Positions 40,084 through 47,076 of a stretch of DNA of 64,000 nucleotides are shown here, in pieces (position 1 is the first letter of the stretch; each line of letters opens with the position of its first letter). A model generated the notes under the pieces. That model saw only the letters and a program-made list of their open reading frames with translations. It made no database searches and was not told the origin of the DNA. A program made the position numbers and the translations under genes. The stretch is taken from positions 1-64,000 of the forward strand of contig NZ_JAHFVL010000004.1 in the NCBI RefSeq assembly GCF_018599185.1, given 5' to 3'. Source of the DNA: Rhodanobacter sp. LX-99 (GTDB lineage Bacteria > Pseudomonadota > Gammaproteobacteria > Xanthomonadales > Rhodanobacteraceae).

Positions 40084-41160
40084 TCAATCGCTTGAAAAGC
40101 TCGGGGTGCCGATGCGGCTGAAGTAACCGCCGAACCTCTCGACCAGGGACGGAACGAAGAGCGGAGAGAGCGAGGCGAAGCGGAGGCTAGGCAACTCCTT
40201 CAATGCCTGTTCCGCAGGAAGAGCCAATATGTCGTGGAACTGGATCATCCACGGGCCGCGCTGGTTGGAGTCCAGGTCACGCAAGGGAAACAGGAAGTGC
40301 TGTTTTGGCGATCGGGCGTGTTGTATCAGGTTGGCGCACTCCTTTTCCTTTTTCGAGTCGGTCAAGTCCCTCCATTTCGCAGAGATGTCATCGCAGGCGG
40401 CGAGAAGGATCGTGTTGACCTTTCCTTCGTTGGCTAGATCACAGCGAGGGCTGACCACGATCCATGTTTTCCCGTCGCGATCGAGGAGATCGCCTGTATC
40501 CAGACGACTCTTCAGGGGCGGAACGAAATACGACTCCTCGGGATGAGTGGCATCCCCGCCCGCACTCAGCAGGGCATCATGGACATGGGCGACGACATGA
40601 CGGGCAACAATGTCTGCCAATGCAATCCCGTTCTCCGCACCACCGTTGGTCCAGTGCTTCCAGCGAGGCCAGATGGACTGGAAGAACACTCTCGCCGTTT
40701 CCCGGTCAAATGCCGCCCTGACCATGCGAAGCTGGAGGAACATGTCCATGTGTTTGGCCAGCCATTTGAAGACTTGGTCGAGGCCATCTCCCTTGTCCAT
40801 GATCTGGACCTGGGGAACACCATAGCCATCCCTGTCGGCTTCGGACTGCTGTCCTGTGTGCACAACCACACCGAGAGGCTGTGTGGCAATGATGTGGCGG
40901 ACCAGCTCGTTGCCGTGGCTGTTGTTCTCCGTGACACCTTCTTCGACCTGCAATCGGAGATCGACCACCGCAGCGTCAAACCGGTGGAAATCGAGCTTTC
41001 GCTTTGCGTCCGGCACGGATTTGGATACGACGTGTTCGACCTGGAATCCCTTGTTCCCGGCATCGGCATTGTGTGCGGCGATGGCGTCGTTCCACTCGTC
41101 GATCTTAGAGTCGTCGTCCTCGACGATGAGTACCTTCAGGATGTGGGCGACATCGGTCAT
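40084..41160 (-). CDS. Receiver-domain (response regulator-like) protein with unknown C-terminal domain
   Basis: 358 residues. The N-terminal 150 form a receiver-like domain: acidic pocket LIVEDDDSK, phospho-acceptor region VVDLRLQ and a later conserved Lys in QIMDKGDGLD. The remaining 200 residues are not a known DNA-binding domain; they include a VVSPRCDLANEGKVNTILLA stretch. The start overlaps the stop of the upstream ATPase/kinase gene (ATGA), so the two are surely a pair. It may be the output partner that triggers an effector. Confidence 0.75.
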   Translation of the reverse strand: MTDVAHILKVLIVEDDDSKIDEWNDAIAAHNADAGNKGFQVEHVVSKSVPDAKRKLDFHRFDAAVVDLRLQVEEGVTENNSHGNELVRHIIATQPLGVVVHTGQQSEADRDGYGVPQVQIMDKGDGLDQVFKWLAKHMDMFLQLRMVRAAFDRETARVFFQSIWPRWKHWTNGGAENGIALADIVARHVVAHVHDALLSAGGDATHPEESYFVPPLKSRLDTGDLLDRDGKTWIVVSPRCDLANEGKVNTILLAACDDISAKWRDLTDSKKEKECANLIQHARSPKQHFLFPLRDLDSNQRGPWMIQFHDILALPAEQALKELPSLRFASLSPLFVPSLVERFGGYFSRIGTPSFSSD

Positions 41161-43355
41161 TTGGCTGGGGCTCTCCGCATCTCGATCACAAATGTCGTCT
41201 CTTCCGCTTCGGAGTCAAAGGCGACGTCTCCCTTGCTTGCCCGCATAGCCTCCCGGGCTATGGCCAAGCCGATGCCGGAGCCTTCCGTCTTCAGGGAAAA
41301 TCCCGGATTGAACAGGTTTGCGTGGAATCTTTCCGCAACTACCGGGCCGTTGTTGGATATGGCAAGGCGGACATACTGCTTGGACTGGCTGATAGCGAAC
41401 CTGATTCTGCGTGGACGCACAGGACTGCTTCCGAGCCAGTGCACGGCGTTGTCGATGATGTTGAGCACCGCAGCCATCAGATCGGATTCGTATCCGGTGA
41501 CGAGTGCGGTATTGCCGGCGCTCTGAATGTCCGATTCGATCGACAGCTGGCCGAGAGCATCGCCGTAGAGGTTGATGCAACGATCGATGATCTCTTCCAC
41601 GCTGAAGATCTTGGGACGTCCCCGCTTTTTCCCCGATATGGGATCGAGCGATTTGAAGAGCTTGCTGAGGTGTCCCGCCGAACTGTGGACCGACTTCGCC
41701 TCCTTGCCGAAGCTGGCTCTGAAATGTGAGCCGAATGCGGATTGTTCCTCCAGCCGCGGCGCACCATCGGCCAGGCGTTTGGAGCGGGTCGAGATATCCG
41801 AGAGGTACCGCCGTCCGTCATGAAGTACCTGGGAGACGACAAGGCCCAGTGTGGAGCGTGAAGCCAGCACTTGCTGGTAGGTTTCGAGCTCCGCAATGGA
41901 CGTCTTCAGTGCGACGCTGTCCTGCTTGATGGCCCGCTCGATCCGGTTGCGGTAACGAAGGGGAAGGTCGGCGACCGCGCGGGTGGTTGCCCTCAGGTTC
42001 GCCCGGTTCCGCATTTCGCCGGTATCGACGGTGCTTTTGCGGCTCAGTCCGGCCGTCTGGCGAAAGTCCTGGCGGATGGATTCGACTTGGGCCAGCAGTT
42101 CGGTTACAAGACGCTTCAGGCGCTCGAAGGCCCCATTGTGTTCGAGCCCTTCGCGGCTGCTGCGCTCGACCAACCCGGATTCCTTCTCCCCCTGGATTTC
42201 CACCAGCCCCCAGACTTGGTTCAGTCCGAGTTTGCGGGAAGGGTTCTGCACCCTCATCCGTTCCAGTTCGAGCCAGTCGGTTTCGGCATCGCCGTAAGGT
42301 CTGATGCGAAATCCGTTCCTGTATATGCCGATGCCTATGTTCTCGTCGAGCACGCGCTTAGCATCGAGTCGGCCGATGCCCCCCAGGCCAAGTTTCTCGA
42401 AGAGTTCGACGATGGCGTTCCCTTCGCGGTCATAGATGTTCAGACGCAGATTTACCTTGCCGCAGGAAGCCTCCTCCGGCTGGAGCTCGGAGGCAGGTAT
42501 GTCGATCGGCTGCGCCTTGGCATCTCCTCGCTGGTTGACGAGGGTACCCTTGAAGCGGCCCTTCGAATCGAAGGTCCCCTTGACCATGTAATGGAAGACG
42601 CGGTCGATCCCGAATGGTCGGATCTCGGTGGGGTCCGGTTGCCCGCCTTCCTCCTCGATGCCCGCCAGCAGGCCGGATACGAGGGACTGACCGTCGAATC
42701 CGTGGATCTCCTCGTGAAAACCGGACAGATCCAGGTATATCCGGAATTCGTCTTCCCTTGTCCTGATCGGGGAGGCAAGCCTCCGCAGCTCGCGTATCAG
42801 CTGCTCAAGCTGTTTTTTCGTCCACTTGTCGCGCAGGGCGTGGATTTCCAGGCGCACTCCCTGGGCCTCCCCACGTCCACCGGGCTTGGTTGATATGGGG
42901 ATGTCGATCTGATCGAGATACGTCGCTTGCTCGAAGCGATCCCAGTTCACGTCGATCTCGCTGATCTCCAGCCGATGGCCGGGGATCTTCCTGGCGGTTC
43001 GCAGGTGCAACCGCTTGCCGAGTCGCGCTGTGGCAAAACGCCCGACTCCCTTGGCGCCGAGCATCGTGCGGTTTTTGGGGCTTAGCCGTCGCTCGACCTT
43101 GTCGCTGGTGGCTGGCTCGAACCACTTTTCCAGCAGGTCGTTGCCGGACATGCCGTGGCCTGCGTCGGAGACGGTGATGGTCCCGTTGTCGCCTGTCCAG
43201 ATACCGTCAGCCGGTGGCGAAATCGTGATACGGACCGACGGGGAATCGGCATCGAAGGCGTTCTTGACCAGCTCGATCAACGCGGCCTCGGGACCGCTGA
43301 TCAGCTGGTCACCGATGGTTCTGACAATCCTGGCTCGTGGCCGAAGTTTGGGCAT
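41157..43355 (-). CDS. Two-headed GHKL protein: MORC/Hsp90-like ATPase plus histidine-kinase module
   Basis: 732 residues with two GHKL-type ATP sites. The N-terminal one (ALIELVKNAFDADS, TVSDAGHGM, GAKGVGRFATA) is of the MutL/MORC/Hsp90 type. The C-terminal one is histidine-kinase-like: VVSQVLHDGRRYLSDI as a possible H-box, VLNIIDNAVHWLG as N-box and GSGIGLAIAREAM as G2-box. No membrane segments are present, so sensing is cytoplasmic. Bacterial MORC-like ATPases are known from restriction-modification neighbourhoods; here a divergent C5 methyltransferase and Vsr are adjacent. Confidence 0.82.
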   Translation of the reverse strand: MPKLRPRARIVRTIGDQLISGPEAALIELVKNAFDADSPSVRITISPPADGIWTGDNGTITVSDAGHGMSGNDLLEKWFEPATSDKVERRLSPKNRTMLGAKGVGRFATARLGKRLHLRTARKIPGHRLEISEIDVNWDRFEQATYLDQIDIPISTKPGGRGEAQGVRLEIHALRDKWTKKQLEQLIRELRRLASPIRTREDEFRIYLDLSGFHEEIHGFDGQSLVSGLLAGIEEEGGQPDPTEIRPFGIDRVFHYMVKGTFDSKGRFKGTLVNQRGDAKAQPIDIPASELQPEEASCGKVNLRLNIYDREGNAIVELFEKLGLGGIGRLDAKRVLDENIGIGIYRNGFRIRPYGDAETDWLELERMRVQNPSRKLGLNQVWGLVEIQGEKESGLVERSSREGLEHNGAFERLKRLVTELLAQVESIRQDFRQTAGLSRKSTVDTGEMRNRANLRATTRAVADLPLRYRNRIERAIKQDSVALKTSIAELETYQQVLASRSTLGLVVSQVLHDGRRYLSDISTRSKRLADGAPRLEEQSAFGSHFRASFGKEAKSVHSSAGHLSKLFKSLDPISGKKRGRPKIFSVEEIIDRCINLYGDALGQLSIESDIQSAGNTALVTGYESDLMAAVLNIIDNAVHWLGSSPVRPRRIRFAISQSKQYVRLAISNNGPVVAERFHANLFNPGFSLKTEGSGIGLAIAREAMRASKGDVAFDSEAEETTFVIEMRRAPAK

Positions 43356-43482
43356 TGCCTCTCCTGATGGCAGTCTCTGGCGGTCCGGGAGCGGAACCGA
43401 TCACAATGCCCCTGTTACCACCTGGTCAGGCCGAAACGAGCCTGGTAGGCTCGCTCCTAATAATGTACAAGATGAATCCATC

Positions 43483-44496
43483 GTGAAAACATTTGCGGAT
43501 CTGTTCTGTGGCGGAGGGCTTGGCGCCCGGGGGGCGGTCAATGCGGGACTGCAGCCACTGGTTGCCGTGGATCTGTGGGATATCGCCTGTCAGACCTACA
43601 GCCACAATTTCCCGTCTGCGACAGTGCTGAACCGCCGCATCGAGGAGATCGACCCATTGCAGTACGCGAGGCCGGGGGGGGTGGACCTCCTGCTTGCGTC
43701 GCCCGAGTGCACGAACCACTCAGTTGCGAAGGGGGCCGCTATAAGGGATGAGGGCAGCCGCGAGACCGCACTGCATACGATCAAATGGATCGCAGCGCTC
43801 AGGCCGCGCTGGTTCGTGATGGAGAATGTCAAGGAAATGAGGGCCTGGCCACGTTACCGGGAGCTTCACAACACATTGTCGGCGCTCGGCTATCAGGTGC
43901 GCGAGGAAGTGATCAATGCTGCCCAGTTTGGTGCCCCGCAGGCGCGAGTCAGGCTGTTCCTGATCGGTGGATTGAACATGCTCCCCCCAGCGATTACTCC
44001 ATTGCCCTGTACGCCTGTCAGGACAGTCAGGGACATTCTCGACCCCGACGGGACGTGGCCCGAGCAACCCCTGTTCGTTGCGGGACGTGCGGCGAACACC
44101 GTGGTAAGAGCAAGGAATGCTATCAGGACACTGGGTCGTGACGCGGAATTCCTGCTCGTCTATTACGGATCCGGCGGGGAACGGAGCTGGCAGACTCTGG
44201 ATCAGCCGTTGCGGACGGTTACCACGATCGACCGGTTCGCGCTCGTCCGGAAGCGGCGTGGGCGGTACATGATCCGGATGCTGCAACCCTCGGAACTGGC
44301 AAGAGCCATGTCGCTGCCTGATGCCCACGCCTTTCCGGTAGGAACGCGGCGTGAGAAGGTCAAACTGTGCGGCAACGGAATCTGCGCAACAGTCATCGAG
44401 ACGATCGTGGAGCACCTGAAGGCCGTCGAGTTGGCCGAGTCTGACGCGATACAGAGGCAGGCAGAGTGTCAAGACCGAATAGCTTTGCCAGCCTGA
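43483..44496 (+). CDS. DNA (cytosine-5-)-methyltransferase
   Basis: 337-residue C5 methyltransferase. Motif I is FADLFCGGGLGARGA, motif IV reads ASPECTNHS with the catalytic Cys (SPEC instead of the common PPCQ), motif VI is MENVKEM, motif VIII QARVRLFLIG and motif X GNGICATV. The recognition region is short. The start is taken as GTG 43483 because the frame has no ATG just before motif I; a start at 43015 would run through the divergent gene. The 3' end overlaps the convergent vsr gene by 104 bases. It probably protects host DNA from the linked nuclease activity. Confidence 0.9.
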   Translation: MKTFADLFCGGGLGARGAVNAGLQPLVAVDLWDIACQTYSHNFPSATVLNRRIEEIDPLQYARPGGVDLLLASPECTNHSVAKGAAIRDEGSRETALHTIKWIAALRPRWFVMENVKEMRAWPRYRELHNTLSALGYQVREEVINAAQFGAPQARVRLFLIGGLNMLPPAITPLPCTPVRTVRDILDPDGTWPEQPLFVAGRAANTVVRARNAIRTLGRDAEFLLVYYGSGGERSWQTLDQPLRTVTTIDRFALVRKRRGRYMIRMLQPSELARAMSLPDAHAFPVGTRREKVKLCGNGICATVIETIVEHLKAVELAESDAIQRQAECQDRIALPA

Positions 44497-44872
44497 TCTC
44501 CAATGCGGCCATATCTCGGGTCTCGCATTCCCAGATCACGTGCACGGTCCAGCCATCGATTTCAAGCGCAGCAATGTTCCGTCGGTCCCTCGACTGGTTG
44601 GCCAGGAACTTCTGCCGCCAAAATTCCTGGCGCGTCTTCGGCGTGGTGGTCCACTTGCAGCCGTGTCTGTGCCAGAAGCAGCCATGAACAAAGATTATCT
44701 TCCTGTGCTTTGGGAACACGAGATCAGGCCGGCCGGGAAGGTTGCGTATATGCAGCCTGAAGCGTAATCCGAGTCTATGTGCACAGGAGCGCACAGCCAG
44801 CTCGGGGGCGGTGTCGCTACCCCGGATTCTGCTCATCATCCGGCTACGGATGGCTGGTGAAACTGTGTCCAT
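44393..44872 (-). CDS. vsr: Very short patch repair endonuclease
   Basis: Vsr nicks T:G mismatches that arise when 5-methylcytosine deaminates. The roughly 159-residue product starts with the family's RSRMMSRIRGSDTAPEL. It contains the catalytic region LPGRPDLVFP, the zinc-binding HGCFWHRHGC and the C-terminal GWTVHVIWECE. It is complete. Start 44872 is chosen over an in-frame 44917. It is convergent with, and overlaps, the methyltransferase whose product it repairs, an unusual arrangement. Confidence 0.9.
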   Translation of the reverse strand: MDTVSPAIRSRMMSRIRGSDTAPELAVRSCAHRLGLRFRLHIRNLPGRPDLVFPKHRKIIFVHGCFWHRHGCKWTTTPKTRQEFWRQKFLANQSRDRRNIAALEIDGWTVHVIWECETRDMAALEIRLAKLFGLDTLPASVSRQTRPTRRPSGAPRSSR

Positions 44873-44932
44873 TTGGGCTCGGTTGTAACCAGTCCGTATC
44901 AAATTCTGTACCAACAAGCTCGGAGCGAGCCA

Positions 44933-45679
44933 ATGAACCAGGAGATGCCCGAATGGAAGCTATACGAGCGGCTGGTGGCGCGCATGCTTGTCGAGCAGTT
45001 AGAAACCGACCTCTGCGTTACGCCAAACGCGTATATCGTCGGCAGGATAACCGGTGTACGCAGACAGATCGATGTACTCATCGAGACACGGCATGACACC
45101 GACAACAGTCGCCGCATCATCGTGGATGCAAAGAAGAGATCGCGGAAGATAGATGTCAAGGATGTAGAGAGTTTCAGGGGGCTCATGGAGGATGTCGGTG
45201 CGACCCACGGTTACCTTGTAAGTCCGGCCGGCTACACCAAGGCCGCGGGAAAGAGAGCCCAAGCCGCCGTCTCCATTCGCATTGTGCCGCTGGATCGCCT
45301 GGAGGACTTCGACCCCTCTACATGGCCACGTTGCCAGAGGGAGGGCTGCAAGCACGGTCGCGTTTTCTGGGACGGCTATCCCGAACTCACCGTGGTCCTC
45401 CGGCCGCTTGATGATTCAGAGCCGGTGCACCAATCGTCGGTGCACTACGTCGGGAAATGTGATCGCTGCGGGCGGTTTCATGTGCGGTGCCTCGTTTGCA
45501 ATGACATCCTGGCTCCTCCCGAGGACGATGAAGACGATTGCGGCCACCAATGCAGTTGCAGACCTCCTTGGTTCTGGCTCGCTTCCATCGAAGAGGACGA
45601 GGATGGCCATGACTCGGCCGAGCTGCATGCCTGCCTGATGACTGGCCGAGTCATAACCGTCGACCGGCGGTCGCTTTGA
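44933..45679 (+). CDS. Mrr-like restriction endonuclease with Cys-rich C-terminus
   Basis: 248-residue protein. Residues about 20-130 form an Mrr_cat/PD-(D/E)XK-like domain: RRQIDVLIE provides the Asp, RRIIVDAKKRS gives the D-x-K, and VESFRGLMEDVGATHGYLVS completes the fold. The C-terminal half is Cys-rich (CQREGCKHG, CDRCGRFHVRCLVC, CGHQCSC) and probably binds zinc. Such nucleases often attack modified or foreign DNA. ATG 44933 has GGAG upstream. It may belong to the methyltransferase/Vsr locus. Confidence 0.75.
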   Translation: MNQEMPEWKLYERLVARMLVEQLETDLCVTPNAYIVGRITGVRRQIDVLIETRHDTDNSRRIIVDAKKRSRKIDVKDVESFRGLMEDVGATHGYLVSPAGYTKAAGKRAQAAVSIRIVPLDRLEDFDPSTWPRCQREGCKHGRVFWDGYPELTVVLRPLDDSEPVHQSSVHYVGKCDRCGRFHVRCLVCNDILAPPEDDEDDCGHQCSCRPPWFWLASIEEDEDGHDSAELHACLMTGRVITVDRRSL

Positions 45680-45849
45680 GGTGGTGAAGCCGTATTCATG
45701 GCGTGGCACGAATCGCAAGTGTTGGAGACCGTGAGGTCTTTGATCAGTCACGCGAGCTCGTTATCTCCGGCATAGCAGTAGCCCACCGAAAGTTTCAGAG
45801 CCTTCGTTGGCCGTTACAGGGTCTGCAGATAGGGTTGCTGACCTATCAG

Positions 45850-46056
45850 TCAAGCATCCACGGCAAGATCATGCTGATTGACGTCACGGGGTTCTGAGCT
45901 GCGCGTGGCCAAGTAGAGCCCGACAAGGCCCACTGCTGTGCTGTCCATGATGCGTACTGCGTTGGCCAGCTCTGCATCGCTGCAGCAGAAGTTGCCGCAC
46001 CAGTAGGCCCGCGAGAGTGGGCTATCCATGTCGATATGCTCGTCCATGGCTGCCAT
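45850..46056 (-). CDS. Small DUF3606-like protein
   Basis: 68 residues. The middle (SRAYWCGNFCCSDAELANAV) follows the DUF3606 pattern Y-W-x-x-x-F-x-x-S/C-x-x-x-L-x-x-A-V, a short helical domain of unknown function. GCGGGAGC precedes the ATG at 46056. The flanking stretches 45680-45849 and 46057-46194 show nothing else that I can support. Confidence 0.5.
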   Translation of the reverse strand: MAAMDEHIDMDSPLSRAYWCGNFCCSDAELANAVRIMDSTAVGLVGLYLATRSSEPRDVNQHDLAVDA

Positions 46057-46194
46057 GCTCCCGCAGCTTGGTCGTCGTGGATATCAGCGGCTGGATCGGT
46101 GTTCTGTAGGCGCTTGCGACGACTGGGTCAGGTATTCCCACGCTCCACTGAGCGGGTAGTCAAAGATGAAGTGGCGTCGGCGTCGTTCATCGCC

Positions 46195-46449
46195 TCACCG
46201 TTTTCCCGAGTCAGGCACCTGCAGCAAATCGGTGATATCCACTCCCAATACTAGAGCTAGCCGCTCTAGGCCATCTATCGAGATGTTAGTAACGCAACGC
46301 TCAAGCTGAGACACGTATGTACGATGAAACTCGGCAACCTCGGCCAACTGTTCTTGGCTCAGCCCCTTAGCCTTGCGTAGGTGACGGATATTTGTCGCCA
46401 CGCGTTCGCGGGCGCTTGGTAGTGATGGACGGGCGGACTTGGACGACAT
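46195..46449 (-). CDS. XRE-family transcriptional regulator (first copy)
   Basis: 84-residue helix-turn-helix protein of the Cro/C1 type (NIRHLRKAKGLSQEQLAEVA, FHRTYVSQLERCVTNISIDG). Its size and the TYVSQLERxVTNIS recognition helix resemble controller (C) proteins of restriction-modification systems. A promoter-proximal repeat (46481-46500) matching that of the second copy lies upstream, suggesting shared autoregulation. Confidence 0.85.
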   Translation of the reverse strand: MSSKSARPSLPSARERVATNIRHLRKAKGLSQEQLAEVAEFHRTYVSQLERCVTNISIDGLERLALVLGVDITDLLQVPDSGKR

Positions 46450-46480
46450 GCGTCCAGCCTGACCATCTACCGGGTTGCCT

Positions 46481-46500
46481 TCTACAGAGTATAACTCTAC
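46481..46500 (-). promoter_or_regulatory. Operator-like repeat upstream of the first XRE gene
   Basis: Read on the - strand, GTAGAGTTATACTCTGTAGA contains the palindrome AGAGT-TAT-ACTCT and lies about 32 bases before the ATG. The same GTAGAGTTATA and TCTGTAGAA words flank the second XRE gene. Confidence 0.5.
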
Positions 46501-46657
46501 TGCTAATAACCAAGCAGTTCCCTCGTAGTGTGCTGATGATTCGCGGCACTGCCTTACGCAAGAAGGCTGAAGCCTTGCGCACTAAATTTGTGCCGGTGGA
46601 TCGCAGTTTTCCCCCGTGACTGATGCGCTCCCTGAAGCTACTAGGGGCGCGATTTCT

Positions 46658-46912
46658 CTACTTCGGGGGCTGCATCAGGGACAGGGCATCCACTCCAAGG
46701 GCTTTCGCGAACCCCTCCAAGCGCTCGACAGAGATGTTGGTGACGCGGCGCTCGATCTGCGACACGTACGTGGGGTGGCACGGCACCAACTCACTGAGTT
46801 CCGCTTGGGTCAGGTCCATGGCTTTGCGGCGGTTGCGAACGTTCACAGCGATGTGGCCGAGAGGGCTCGACAGCGGTGCAGGCTTGCGCTTGGGCTTGGA
46901 CTGGGAGGGCAT
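46658..46912 (-). CDS. XRE-family transcriptional regulator (second copy)
   Basis: 84-residue paralogue of the protein at 46195-46449 (HPTYVSQIERRVTNISVERL). The two share length, recognition helix and promoter words, so they arose by tandem duplication. One copy may control the restriction locus on the left and the other the lasso locus on the right; this is inference from position only. Confidence 0.85.
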   Translation of the reverse strand: MPSQSKPKRKPAPLSSPLGHIAVNVRNRRKAMDLTQAELSELVPCHPTYVSQIERRVTNISVERLEGFAKALGVDALSLMQPPK

Positions 46913-46943
46913 GTGCCCAGCCTGTCCGTCTACCGCCTTGAAT

Positions 46944-46978
46944 TCTACAGATTATTACTCTACTCTTTATAACTCTAC
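46944..46978 (-). promoter_or_regulatory. Operator-like repeats upstream of the second XRE gene
   Basis: On the - strand the region reads GTAGAGTTATAAAGAGTAGA and continues AGTAATAATCTGTAGA. It holds the same GTAGAGTTATA and TCTGTAGAA words as 46481-46500 plus an extra AGAGTAGAGT unit. It lies about 100 bases before the divergent TonB receptor gene and could control both directions. Confidence 0.5.
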
Positions 46979-47076
46979 ATGTGTGCAGTGCCCGCGGTGC
47001 TGCTCAGTAGAGGCCGTGTCCGTAGATAGGCCGGCAAGCAAAGAGGGCTAACCCAGGGGAAAACAAAGGACGCAAC

